Position numbers and translations under genes: made by a program
DNA from: Pseudomonas grimontii
GTDB lineage: Bacteria; Pseudomonadota; Gammaproteobacteria; Pseudomonadales; Pseudomonadaceae
NCBI RefSeq assembly: GCF_007858185.1
Contig: NZ_VFES01000023.1
Location: 29,643-93,642 of the forward strand
DNA: 64,000 bases
Direction of reading: 5' to 3'
The notes under the pieces: model-generated
Told to the model about the DNA's origin: nothing
What the model saw: only the letters and a program-made list of their open reading frames with translations
Database searches by the model: none
Shown: piece by piece, positions 25,813 through 33,914 of the stretch
Numbering within the stretch: position 1 is the first letter of the stretch
Layout of the letters: the number at the start of each line of letters is the position of its first letter

Positions 25813-27549
25813 ATGTCTGATAAAAAGCCCGGCCTACGCTCCGCCCAGTGGTTTGGTACCGCCGACAAAAACGGCTTTATGTACCGCAGCTGGATGAAGA
25901 ACCAGGGCATTGCCGACCATCAGTTCCATGGCAAGCCGATCATCGGTATCTGCAATACCTGGTCGGAACTGACACCGTGCAACGCGCATTTCCGCCAGAT
26001 CGCCGAGCACGTCAAACGTGGCGTGATCGAGGCCGGCGGCTTCCCGGTGGAGTTCCCGGTGTTCTCCAACGGCGAATCCAACCTGCGCCCCACCGCCATG
26101 CTCACCCGCAACCTGGCGAGCATGGACGTGGAGGAAGCCATTCGCGGCAACCCGATTGACGGTGTGGTGCTGCTGACCGGCTGCGACAAGACCACCCCGG
26201 CCCTGCTGATGGGCGCCGCCAGTTGCGACGTGCCGGCCATCGTGGTCACGGGCGGGCCGATGCTCAACGGCAAGCACAAGGGCCAGGACATCGGCTCGGG
26301 CACCGTGGTGTGGCAGCTCAGTGAACAGGTCAAGGCCGGCACCATTACCCTGGATGATTTCCTCGCGGCCGAGGGCGGCATGTCGCGTTCGGCGGGCACC
26401 TGCAACACCATGGGCACCGCATCGACCATGGCGTGCATGGCCGAAGCACTGGGCACTTCCCTGCCCCACAACGCGGCGATCCCGGCGGTGGATGCGCGGC
26501 GTTATGTGCTGGCCCATATGTCCGGCATGCGTGCGGTAGAGATGGTGCGCGAAGACTTGAAGCTGTCGAAGATCCTCACCAAGGAGGCGTTTGAAAACGC
26601 CATCCGCGTGAACGCCGCCATCGGTGGTTCGACCAACGCCGTGATCCACTTGAAAGCCATCGCCGGGCGCATCGGCGTCGAGCTCGACCTGGACGACTGG
26701 ACCCGCATCGGTCGCGGCATGCCGACCATCGTCGACCTGCAACCGTCGGGGCGCTTCCTGATGGAAGAGTTCTACTACGCCGGCGGCCTGCCCGCCGTGC
26801 TGCGTCGCCTCGGTGAAGCCAACCTGATCCCGCACCCGAACGCCCTGACCGTCAACGGCAAGACCCTGGGCGAAAACACCAAGGACTCGCCGATCTACGG
26901 CCAGGACGAAGTAATCCGCACCCTCGACAACCCGATCCGCGCCGACGGTGGCATCTGCGTGCTGCGCGGCAACCTGGCGCCACTCGGTGCGGTGCTCAAG
27001 CCTTCGGCGGCCAGCGCCGAGCTGATGCAGCATCGCGGCCGTGCGGTGGTGTTCGAGAACTTCGACATGTACAAGGCGCGCATCAACGACCCGGAACTGG
27101 ACGTGGACGCCAACTCGATCCTGGTCATGAAAAACTGCGGCCCCAAGGGTTACCCAGGCATGGCCGAAGTCGGCAACATGGGCTTGCCGGCCAAACTGCT
27201 GGCCCAGGGCGTGACCGATATGGTGCGGATCTCCGATGCGCGCATGAGCGGCACCGCCTACGGCACGGTTGTGTTGCATGTGGCGCCGGAAGCCGCGGCC
27301 GGCGGACCGTTGGCCACGGTGAAGGAAGGTGACTGGATCGAACTCGACTGCGCCAATGGCCGCCTGCACCTGGACATCCCCGACGCAGAGCTGGCGGCGC
27401 GCATGGCCGACCTGAAGCCGCCGCAGAACCTGATCGTCGGCGGCTACCGCCAGTTGTACATCGACCATGTGCTGCAGGCCGACCAGGGTTGCGACTTTGA
27501 CTTCCTGGTGGGTTGCCGTGGGGCTGAAGTCCCCCGGCATTCCCACTAA
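25813..27549 (+). CDS. Sugar-acid dehydratase, IlvD/Edd family (L-arabinonate dehydratase)
   Basis: The 578-residue protein belongs to the Fe-S dihydroxy-acid/aldonate dehydratases and converts a pentonate to its 2-keto-3-deoxy form. Cluster-ligand cysteines appear in L-T-G-C-D-K-T and S-A-G-T-C-N-T-M-G; a third is probably the one in I-C-N-T-W. Other family parts are Y-R-S-W-M-K-N-Q-G near the start and R-I-S-D-A-R-M-S-G-T near the end. Length fits L-arabinonate/D-xylonate dehydratases rather than IlvD (about 615). It heads a two-gene operon with the GntR regulator. Confidence 0.92.
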   Translation: MSDKKPGLRSAQWFGTADKNGFMYRSWMKNQGIADHQFHGKPIIGICNTWSELTPCNAHFRQIAEHVKRGVIEAGGFPVEFPVFSNGESNLRPTAMLTRNLASMDVEEAIRGNPIDGVVLLTGCDKTTPALLMGAASCDVPAIVVTGGPMLNGKHKGQDIGSGTVVWQLSEQVKAGTITLDDFLAAEGGMSRSAGTCNTMGTASTMACMAEALGTSLPHNAAIPAVDARRYVLAHMSGMRAVEMVREDLKLSKILTKEAFENAIRVNAAIGGSTNAVIHLKAIAGRIGVELDLDDWTRIGRGMPTIVDLQPSGRFLMEEFYYAGGLPAVLRRLGEANLIPHPNALTVNGKTLGENTKDSPIYGQDEVIRTLDNPIRADGGICVLRGNLAPLGAVLKPSAASAELMQHRGRAVVFENFDMYKARINDPELDVDANSILVMKNCGPKGYPGMAEVGNMGLPAKLLAQGVTDMVRISDARMSGTAYGTVVLHVAPEAAAGGPLATVKEGDWIELDCANGRLHLDIPDAELAARMADLKPPQNLIVGGYRQLYIDHVLQADQGCDFDFLVGCRGAEVPRHSH

Positions 27550-27597
27550 TTGGGATGCTATGATGCCGCGAATTTAAGTCAGAGCATCCCTGTCGTT

Positions 27598-28320
27598 ATG
27601 GATCACCAGCCGCCCAAGCCGCGCAAGAGCATGCATGCCCAGATCGTTCAGGACTTGGGCATGCACATCGTTTCAGGTCGCTTCAAGCCCGAAGAGCGGT
27701 TACCCATGGAGGCCACGCTCTGCGAGGAGTACAAGGTCAGTCGTTCGGTGTTGCGCGAGGCGACCCGGGTGCTCAGCGCCAAGGGCCTGGTGTATTCCAA
27801 GCCACGGGTGGGCGCGGTGGTGCGGCCGCGCCTGAAATGGCACCTGCTCGACCCGGACGTGTTGTCCTGGTTGATGCAGTCCACGCCCCACAGTGAATTC
27901 TTCAATACCCTGGCCGGTGTGCGGCGCATCCTCGAGCCAGAGATCGCCGCCATGGCCGCGACCACCGCCACCGATGAAGACATCGCCACCATCGAAAAAG
28001 CCTACCAGGGCATGGAAACCGCGCAGACCCACGAACAGCTGTTGCAGGCCGACCTGGACTTCCACCGCGCCATTGCCGACGCCACCCGCAACGACTTGCT
28101 CGCTTATATGTGCAACATGCTGTCGTTGCCGTTGCGCGAGTCGATCAACATCACCAACCGCCGCCCGGACATCCAGGGCCTGAGCCTGCCCCGGCACAAG
28201 GCGATCCTCACCGCGATCCAGAACCGCGACGCCCTCGGCGCGCGGCATGCTTCGCTGGTGCAATTGGATGACACGCGGGTGGCGTTGGATACGGTGATGA
28301 ATGTGCTCACGCCGTTGTAA
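27598..28320 (+). CDS. FadR-subfamily GntR regulator of the pentose cluster
   Basis: The 240-residue protein has an N-terminal winged helix (about 10-75: M-H-A-Q-I-V-Q-D-L-G, L-C-E-E-Y-K-V-S-R-S-V-L-R-E-A, V-G-A-V-V-R-P) and an all-helical FCD effector domain (about 95-230) with the metal-binding pattern D-x-x-F-H-R and later histidines. It lies 48 bases after the dehydratase gene. Two matching palindromes at 15757 and 25713 are the likely operators, so it should repress both halves of the regulon until a pathway intermediate binds. The intermediate is not known. Confidence 0.9.
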   Translation: MDHQPPKPRKSMHAQIVQDLGMHIVSGRFKPEERLPMEATLCEEYKVSRSVLREATRVLSAKGLVYSKPRVGAVVRPRLKWHLLDPDVLSWLMQSTPHSEFFNTLAGVRRILEPEIAAMAATTATDEDIATIEKAYQGMETAQTHEQLLQADLDFHRAIADATRNDLLAYMCNMLSLPLRESINITNRRPDIQGLSLPRHKAILTAIQNRDALGARHASLVQLDDTRVALDTVMNVLTPL

Positions 28321-28332
28321 GGTAAACGCAAT

Positions 28333-28428
28333 CAAATGTGGGAGGGGGCTTGCCCCCGATAGCGGTGAATCAGTCACAGCAACATTGACTGGTCTACCGC
28401 TATCGGGGGCAAGCCCCCTCCCACATTT
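28333..28428. repeat. REP doublet (inverted pair)
   Basis: Nearly perfect inverted pair of the REP core, with CCCGATAGCGGT on the left and ACCGCTATCGGG on the right, between converging genes. Confidence 0.9.
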
Positions 28429-28444
28429 GGTTTTGTATAGGCCG

Positions 28445-30571
28445 TTATAGGGTGTAGGCGATGCCGACCTGCACTGTGCGCGGTTCGCCTGGGTAGGCGT
28501 ATACGTTACCGAATGCACCTTCTTCATAGTCGCGATTGAACAGGTTCTTCACGTCCAGGTTCAGCCGCACTTTGTCGTTGACCTTGTAGTAGCTGAGCAG
28601 GTCGACCACGGTGTAGGCGTCCATCGAGAAGGCATTGTTGGAGGTCTGCCCGGCCCGCTCATCCACATACTTGCCACCCGCGCCCAGGCCCAGGCCCTTG
28701 AGGGCGCCGTCCTGGAATTCGTAGACGTTGAGCAGGCTGAAGCTATTTCGCGGGATGTTCAGCAAACGCGTGCCGGTGCGCAGGGTGTTGTCCTTGGTCA
28801 CTTCGGCGTCCACGTAGGCATAGCCGCCGATCACACGCCACTCGGGGGTGATATTGCCCGCCACGTTCAAGTCGAAACCACGGCTGCGGACCTGGCCGGC
28901 GGCGACACTGAAGGTTGAGTCGAGAGGGTCGGTGGTGAGCACGTTTTTCTTCTCGATCTGGTAGATCGCGGCGTCGACGCTGAGTTGACGATCCAGGGCT
29001 TCCCACTTGATGCCCATCTCGTAGGACTTGCCCTTCTCCGGTTCAAAACCACCGCCCTGGCGACTGGCGCCGGTGTTGGGCTTGAACGAACGCGCGGCGT
29101 CGGCGTAGACCGCGACAGTGTCGGTGAGGTCGTAGATCACGCCGACGCGTGGGGTGACGGCGTTGTCGCTGGCTTCCCAGCTTTTACCGCCCGGCACGTA
29201 GGTGTGGTAGTCGTGTTCAAAGCGCTCGAAGCGTGCGCCGGCAAGGACTTTCAAACGCTCGGTCAGGGCCACCTGGTCCTGGACAAAAGCAGCGTAAGTC
29301 TTGAGGTTTTCCTTGTCGTGGGTCGGCGTGCGCGTGAGGTTCGGGCGTGCCTGGCCGTAGACCGGGTTGAAGATGTCGATGGGATAGCTACCCGCCGCGC
29401 CGCTGGAGCGCTGGATAATCGACTTATAGTCGTAGTCTTCGAACTCGACGCCGGTAAGCAAGGTGTGGTCGAAACCGCCGGTGGAGAAATGCCCGGTGAG
29501 GTTGAGCTGGGTGTCTTTATCGGTCCACTCCAGTTTGCGGTAGTTGAAGTTGCGGCTCAGGGTGCGACCGTCGGCGCCCAGGCTGTTGGCTTCAATGGCA
29601 TTGCCTTGCAAGGTGCCGTCCAGCCACTGGAAACCACCGCCCAGGGTCCAGCTGTCATTGAGCAGGTGCTCGAAACGCAGCTGGGCCATGCTGTTGTCGT
29701 TGTGCAGTTTGCCGGCGTCTTTTTCACCCCAGAAGGTGTCGCGCGAGGCGGTGCCTTTTTGATTGGGGTAGCGCGTCAGGCCACGGTCCAGCGGATGGTT
29801 GTTGCGCATGAAGTCGCCTTCGAAGATCACCTTGGTGTCATCGCTGGCCTGCCAGGTGATCACCGGGGTCACGCCATAGCGTTCGGTTTCGACGTGATCA
29901 CGGAACGTGTCACCGCCCTCGCCCACCACGTTCAGCCGATAGGCCAGGCGACCTTGTTCGTCCAGCGGGCCGGAGGCGTCGAGGGTGGCGCGCTGCATGC
30001 CCTGGTCATCCAGTTGGCTGCCGAGGGTCACGGTCGGCTCGGCCAACGGTTGCTTGGAGACCACATTGAAGGTGCCGCCAGGATCGCCACGGCCATACAG
30101 CATGGTCGCCGGGCCGCGCAGCACTTCGAGGCGTTCGATGGTGTTGGCGTCCGGCATGTTCGGATAGCCGCGGTTGATCGGGAAACCGTTGCGGTAGAAC
30201 TCGCCGGTGGTGAAGCCACGTACGGTGAAGGTGGTGAGCCCCTGGCCGCCGAAGTTATTGGCGCGGCCCACGCCGCCAGCGTAGTCCAGTGCGTCCTGCA
30301 AGCGGGTGGCGCCAATGTCCTCGACCACATCCTTGGACACGACGCTGATGGACTGCGGGGTTTCATGAATCGAGGTGTCGGTGCGCGTCGCACTCGCCGA
30401 ACGTGTGGCGTGGTAGCCCTTGACCGGCCCTTGCGCCGTCTCGTAGTCCGCCTCGCCCGTGACATTGGTGGCTTGCAGCTCAAGACTGGCCTTGTCGGCA
30501 GGGACAACCTCTGCCCAGGTAAAAGGCGAAAACGCCTGAAGCACACAGAGGGAAATCAGGGTACGACGCAT
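28445..30571 (-). CDS. TonB-dependent siderophore receptor
   Basis: The 708-residue outer-membrane protein starts with a signal peptide (MRRTLISLCVLQAFSPFTWA). A plug domain follows (about 60-165; S-I-S-V-V-S-K-D-V-V-E-D, G-F-x-x-R-G-F, and L-R-G-P-A-T-M-L-Y-G-R-G-D-P-G-G, the FhuA/FpvA-type hallmark). The rest is a 22-strand barrel ending in an aromatic-rich strand and a terminal Leu (V-G-I-A-Y-T-L). It should take up a ferric siderophore, probably a foreign one since no biosynthesis genes are nearby. There is no N-terminal signalling extension and no adjacent sigma/anti-sigma pair. I saw no convincing Fur box. Confidence 0.93.
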   Translation of the reverse strand: MRRTLISLCVLQAFSPFTWAEVVPADKASLELQATNVTGEADYETAQGPVKGYHATRSASATRTDTSIHETPQSISVVSKDVVEDIGATRLQDALDYAGGVGRANNFGGQGLTTFTVRGFTTGEFYRNGFPINRGYPNMPDANTIERLEVLRGPATMLYGRGDPGGTFNVVSKQPLAEPTVTLGSQLDDQGMQRATLDASGPLDEQGRLAYRLNVVGEGGDTFRDHVETERYGVTPVITWQASDDTKVIFEGDFMRNNHPLDRGLTRYPNQKGTASRDTFWGEKDAGKLHNDNSMAQLRFEHLLNDSWTLGGGFQWLDGTLQGNAIEANSLGADGRTLSRNFNYRKLEWTDKDTQLNLTGHFSTGGFDHTLLTGVEFEDYDYKSIIQRSSGAAGSYPIDIFNPVYGQARPNLTRTPTHDKENLKTYAAFVQDQVALTERLKVLAGARFERFEHDYHTYVPGGKSWEASDNAVTPRVGVIYDLTDTVAVYADAARSFKPNTGASRQGGGFEPEKGKSYEMGIKWEALDRQLSVDAAIYQIEKKNVLTTDPLDSTFSVAAGQVRSRGFDLNVAGNITPEWRVIGGYAYVDAEVTKDNTLRTGTRLLNIPRNSFSLLNVYEFQDGALKGLGLGAGGKYVDERAGQTSNNAFSMDAYTVVDLLSYYKVNDKVRLNLDVKNLFNRDYEEGAFGNVYAYPGEPRTVQVGIAYTL

Positions 30572-30584
30572 GGATGTTGAACCT

Positions 30585-30675
30585 AGTGAATGAGCCAGAT
30601 GGGGCGGCAAACCTGCCAAAAAACGCGGGAATGGTATACCAAGTCATTCGCGTTTGACATCTGTTCTCATTCACT
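30585..30675. repeat. Inverted decamer pair upstream of the TonB receptor
   Basis: AGTGAATGAG at 30585-30594 is exactly mirrored by CTCATTCACT at 30666-30675, across about 70 bases of the receptor promoter region. Meaning unknown; it could be a pair of protein-binding sites. Confidence 0.35.
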
Positions 30676-30726
30676 ATTTTTCAGGTAACCGCTTTGTATC
30701 GATATGTAGGAAATTGGACGCGAGGC

Positions 30727-30775
30727 AAATGTGGGAGGGGGCAAGTCGAATCGTCGCACCGCCCCTCCCACATTT
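30727..30775. repeat. Variant REP hairpin
   Basis: GTGGGAGGGGGC and GCCCCTCCCAC close a short hairpin whose centre contains AAGTCGAATCGTCGCACC. The same odd centre recurs at 53618-53661. Confidence 0.8.
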
Positions 30776-30807
30776 GGATTTTTATATAACTTTAGAAATG
30801 GATCCGA

Positions 30808-31899
30808 TCAGCGATAGCGCTCCAGCCAATGGGCGTAAGGCGCCGGCAAGGTCCAGGAGGATTTCTCCACGCCCAGTTCCTTGGCCGCAAAGTACGCCCA
30901 ATGCGGGTCCGCCAGGTGCGCACGACCGACCGAGACCAGGTCCAGGTGCCCAGACTGCAACGCGCCTTCTGCCAGTTGCGGCGTGCCAAAGCCCCAGGCC
31001 GAGGTCACCGGAATGCCCGCTTCGCGGCGCACGCGCTCGGCGATCGGGCCCATGAAGGCCGGGCCCCACGGGATATTGGTGTCGGGGATGGTAAAACCGA
31101 CGCTGACGCTCAGCAGGTCCAGGCCGCCAGCCTTGAAGTTGCGGGCCAGTTCGATGGATTCGGTGAGAGTCTGCTCGTCACGGCCGTCGTATTCGATCAC
31201 GCCAAAACGCGCGGTCAGCGGCAGGTTCTCCGGCCAGACGTCGCGCACGGCGGCCAGGGTTTCCAGGAGGAAACGGCTGCGGTTGTCGAAGCTGCCACCG
31301 TAGGCGTCGGTACGCTGGTTGGAATGCTCGGAGAAGAAGCTCTGGCCCAGGTAGCCATGGGCGAAGTGCAGTTCGATCCACTCGAAACCGGCGTCACGGG
31401 CACGGCGGGCGGCGTCGACGAAGTCCTGCTTGACCCGCGCGATGTCGTCCAGGGTCATGGCACGTGGCACTTGCGGCAGATTGGCACCGAAGGCGATGGC
31501 CGACGGCGCGATGGTTTCCCAGCTGCGCGCATCGGAGGAAGGCATATGGTCGTCCCCTTCCCACGGGCGGTTGGCGCTGGCTTTGCGACCGGCGTGGCCG
31601 ATCTGGATGCCTGGCACCGAGCCGGCAGCCTTGATGGCCTTGACCATGGGCACGAACGCTGCGGCGTGGGCGTCGCTCCAGATACCGGCGCAACCTGGGG
31701 TGATACGCCCCTCAGGCGCCACGGCGGTGGCCTCGACCACCAGCAAACCGGCGCCGCCACGCGCCATGCTGGCCAGGTGCACGAGGTGCCAGTCGTTGAC
31801 GATGCCGTCATCGGCCATGTATTGGCACATTGGCGGGATGGCGATGCGATTGCGCAGGGTGACGTCTTTGAGTGTGAACGGTTCGAACAAAGCGGACAT
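30808..31899 (-). CDS. xenA: Old-yellow-enzyme family NADPH:flavin oxidoreductase, xenobiotic reductase XenA
   Basis: The 363-residue FMN enzyme reduces activated C=C bonds and nitro groups with NADPH. It closely follows P. putida XenA: M-S-A-L-F-E-P-F at the start, I-P-P-M-C-Q-Y-M with the active-site cysteine near 25, Q-I-G-H-A-G-R-K-A-S, H-F-A-H-G-Y-L, S-V-S-V-G-F and the end P-Y-A-H-W-L-E-R-Y-R with a conserved C-terminal tryptophan. Length is identical to XenA. The ATG at 31899 fits the family start. It is divergent from an ArsR-type regulator, with a perfect palindrome between them. Confidence 0.95.
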   Translation of the reverse strand: MSALFEPFTLKDVTLRNRIAIPPMCQYMADDGIVNDWHLVHLASMARGGAGLLVVEATAVAPEGRITPGCAGIWSDAHAAAFVPMVKAIKAAGSVPGIQIGHAGRKASANRPWEGDDHMPSSDARSWETIAPSAIAFGANLPQVPRAMTLDDIARVKQDFVDAARRARDAGFEWIELHFAHGYLGQSFFSEHSNQRTDAYGGSFDNRSRFLLETLAAVRDVWPENLPLTARFGVIEYDGRDEQTLTESIELARNFKAGGLDLLSVSVGFTIPDTNIPWGPAFMGPIAERVRREAGIPVTSAWGFGTPQLAEGALQSGHLDLVSVGRAHLADPHWAYFAAKELGVEKSSWTLPAPYAHWLERYR

Positions 31900-31929
31900 T
31901 GAGAACTCCGGGAGCGAGTGGATGATTCG

Positions 31930-31953
31930 ATAGTTCGATGGTAATCGAACTAT
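31930..31953. promoter_or_regulatory. Perfect palindrome between xenA and its regulator
   Basis: ATAGTTCGAT and ATCGAACTAT are exact inverted arms of 10 bases around GGTA. The position 31 bases before xenA and 25 bases before the regulator start fits an autoregulating ArsR-family operator controlling both genes. Confidence 0.75.
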
Positions 31954-31977
31954 GGTATTCGATGATAGCCCCCTGTT

Positions 31978-32289
31978 ATGATTCGTTTTATGCGAGCCTT
32001 TAAACACCCTCCCCCTGAAGACCTGACCCTCGAGCGTCTGTTGTACGCCCTGAGTGACCCGGTGCGCCTGGAAATCGTGCGTTGCCTGGCCGGTGTGCCC
32101 GAAGCCACCTGCGGCGAACTGGACGGCGGGCGCCCCAAGTCCAGCATGTCCCACCACTTCCGGGTACTGCGCGATGCCGGCCTGGTACACACCCGCAGCG
32201 TGGGCACTACCCATATGAATTCATTGCGCGGCGAGGTGCTTGAGGAACGCTTTCCGGGGTTGTTGCAGAGCATCCTGGCGCAACGATAA
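31978..32289 (+). CDS. ArsR/SmtB-family transcriptional regulator, probable xenA repressor
   Basis: The 103-residue protein is a single winged helix: L-Y-A-L-S-D-P-V-R-L-E-I-V-R-C-L, then K-S-S-M-S-H-H-F-R-V-L-R-D-A-G-L-V as the recognition helix. The metal-binding ELxCxC motif of arsenic and cadmium sensors is not present; the corresponding part reads A-T-C-G-E-L-D-G. It therefore more likely senses an organic or redox signal. A second start at 31990 is possible. Divergence from xenA and the shared palindrome make control of xenA likely. Confidence 0.85.
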   Translation: MIRFMRAFKHPPPEDLTLERLLYALSDPVRLEIVRCLAGVPEATCGELDGGRPKSSMSHHFRVLRDAGLVHTRSVGTTHMNSLRGEVLEERFPGLLQSILAQR

Positions 32290-32297
32290 AAGCCGGA

Positions 32298-32759
32298 TCA
32301 GTCCAGCAGCGCAATCAGCCGCGACTCGATCGTCATTTCCCGCACTTCCAGCACCGCCAACGTCACCGGCAACTTGAAGCGCCGCCGCCCTGCACTGCCG
32401 GGGTTTACGTACAGTGTTGCGCCCCGCCATTCGATCAAGGGCTTGTGCGAATGGCCGGTGATCACCAGCCGAGTAGACGTGTCGAGTAAGGCGGGTACGT
32501 CGGCGATATCATGCACCACCAACGTCCGCCATCCGTCCACCTCCAGCATCAGATGATCGGGCACCTGCTCTGCCCACGGCGCGTCCTGGTCATTGTTGCC
32601 ACGCACCACGTGCAGGGGCGCGATCTGTGCCAATTGCTGAAGAATTTCAGGGCTGCCGATATCACCGGCATGGATGATCTGCTCGCATCCCTGCAAGGCT
32701 GCGACAGCCTCAGGGCGCAGCAGGCCGTGGGTGTCGGAAATCACGCCAACTCTGGACAT
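32298..32759 (-). CDS. YfcE/MJ0936-type metallophosphoesterase
   Basis: The 153-residue protein has the calcineurin-like phosphoesterase metal motifs: I-S-D-T-H-G at residues 7-12, H-A-G-D-I-G, G-N-N-D and G-H-S-H-K-P, followed by N-P-G-S. These are typical of small bacterial phosphodiesterases of the YfcE family; the natural substrate is unknown. AGGA precedes the ATG. The gene starts 8 bases after the stop of the Fic gene, so it may be read from the same transcript, although its ordinary base composition suggests it is a native gene. Confidence 0.88.
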   Translation of the reverse strand: MSRVGVISDTHGLLRPEAVAALQGCEQIIHAGDIGSPEILQQLAQIAPLHVVRGNNDQDAPWAEQVPDHLMLEVDGWRTLVVHDIADVPALLDTSTRLVITGHSHKPLIEWRGATLYVNPGSAGRRRFKLPVTLAVLEVREMTIESRLIALLD

Positions 32760-32766
32760 CGTGGTC

Positions 32767-33522
32767 CTATTTTTTGGATGAAGGCGCAGCGAGCGATTGC
32801 GCTCTGTAGGTTGTGTAAATCTTTTGAACCTCAGGATTATCAAGGCTTTCGTAGGTAATCCTTTCCTTATCAAGCCCATCCAAACCTTTTAGACCACCTA
32901 TCATTCCTGGCCATTCGTCACGATGTGCAATATCGACCACGAAGGGTTGCAGGTAATCATTCAGATGCCCTTTAAACGGCTCTTTGATTTCCGCACTGAG
33001 TGCCCGGAGGTAATCATCCTTGTTGGTTTTTGACCATTCAATGGCGAACTTGGCTCGATAACAAAGTTCCATGAAAACCAGCAGAATCGTGCGCCCATTG
33101 CCATCGAGAAAAGGATGCGCGAATGCCAACTGGCCCATGACGTCACCAGGGCGCTCCCTGAAGCGCTTCTTGTTCGACGCCAGCTCAAATGCATAGTCGA
33201 CGGAGAGTTTGATCGATGCCGGATGCTCAAACGGGGTATGGTGTGGATCGTCTTGAGAACCTTTGAAAACGGCAAGATGTGGAACAAGCTCAGTTCGATC
33301 CTTACCCGCCCAGTGATAAAAATCAGAGAACAGGAGCTCGTGCACTTTGAGTACGGACGAGTAATCGATACTTTTTTTTTGGGCCAAGTATCGAAGCGCG
33401 TCTTCCATGCTCAGTTCGAACGATAGATGCTCTGACTCTTTTACTTCGATGGGATCTTTAAGCTGTAGAGCATTTTGAAGGTACCCAGCGGTCTCAAAAT
33501 CGCCGAAGGGATCAAAATTCAT
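32767..33522 (-). CDS. Fic-domain protein, probable AMP-transferring toxin
   Basis: The 251-residue protein has an intact Fic motif H-P-F-L-D-G-N-G-R (136-144) with the catalytic histidine, the aspartate and the anion-binding G-N-G-R. Such proteins usually transfer AMP from ATP to a Ser, Thr or Tyr of a target. I searched it for the inhibitory S/T-x-x-x-E-G/N motif of class II and III Fic proteins and found none, since no glutamate is followed by Gly or Asn. It overlaps the upstream small gene by ATGA, as in toxin-antitoxin pairs. AT content is higher than in surrounding genes, consistent with transfer from another source. The target is unknown. Confidence 0.85.
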   Translation of the reverse strand: MNFDPFGDFETAGYLQNALQLKDPIEVKESEHLSFELSMEDALRYLAQKKSIDYSSVLKVHELLFSDFYHWAGKDRTELVPHLAVFKGSQDDPHHTPFEHPASIKLSVDYAFELASNKKRFRERPGDVMGQLAFAHPFLDGNGRTILLVFMELCYRAKFAIEWSKTNKDDYLRALSAEIKEPFKGHLNDYLQPFVVDIAHRDEWPGMIGGLKGLDGLDKERITYESLDNPEVQKIYTTYRAQSLAAPSSKK

Positions 33523-33782
33523 GCGCTTAACTTCTTCTTGGAGCGCCGCTTCTCTTGGAGGTAGCTGCCCTGAAGCGCCAGGGTTTCCGATTTGCTCAGA
33601 ACACCCTTCCTCTTGAGATTGACCAACAACTGCTCCACACCATCCAACTCGACCACATCGCCAGCCAGGCTAGTAATCGCAGCAGCCATTCGGCTTATGC
33701 CATCACACTCAGCTGTAACATGATGAGCCCTGGCCAGGCGGCGCACGTGGCTGGCAATACTGATATCGGCTGTTTTAGTCAT
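33519..33782 (-). CDS. Small partner gene of the Fic protein, probable antitoxin
   Basis: From the ATG at 33782 (GAGGGA upstream) the protein has 87 residues, is mostly helical and ends in a very basic tail (K-R-R-S-K-K-K-L). It overlaps the Fic gene by four bases. No S/T-x-x-x-E-G/N inhibitory helix as in VbhA-type antitoxins is visible, so if it neutralises Fic it would do so by another route. I do not recognise the family. The assignment as antitoxin rests only on position, size and coupling. Confidence 0.6.
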   Translation of the reverse strand: MTKTADISIASHVRRLARAHHVTAECDGISRMAAAITSLAGDVVELDGVEQLLVNLKRKGVLSKSETLALQGSYLQEKRRSKKKLSA

Positions 33783-33853
33783 CTGAAATCCCTCAATTAG
33801 CTTCCAGAGCATAGCATGGTGCCCTCCTTCCACCTCAACCGAAGCGCACGCCA

Positions 33854-33914
33854 CTTAAACGTTTCTGGTTCAGGGCGAACCTTCCTCACAAGCCTGCGTC
33901 CGAGCTAAGGCACT
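33854..33914 (+). repeat. Direct repeat of about 62 bases, left copy
   Basis: The stretch starting CTTAAACGTTTC and ending GTCCGAGCTAAGGCACT is repeated with the same orientation at 35966-36027. Blocks GCGAACCTTCC and CGTCCGAGCTAAGGCACT are identical in both. It overlaps the 3' end of the diguanylate cyclase gene. Confidence 0.8.

Noticed and set aside
30631..30641. ATGGTATACCA before the TonB receptor as a fourth site for the island's GntR regulator
   Set aside because: It matches the palindrome core but lacks the ATA extension shared by the three island sites, and lies far from them; chance is likely.
30595..30680. Fur box for the TonB receptor
   Set aside because: Sequences such as AATGAGAAC resemble half-sites, but no 19-base site of acceptable quality is present.
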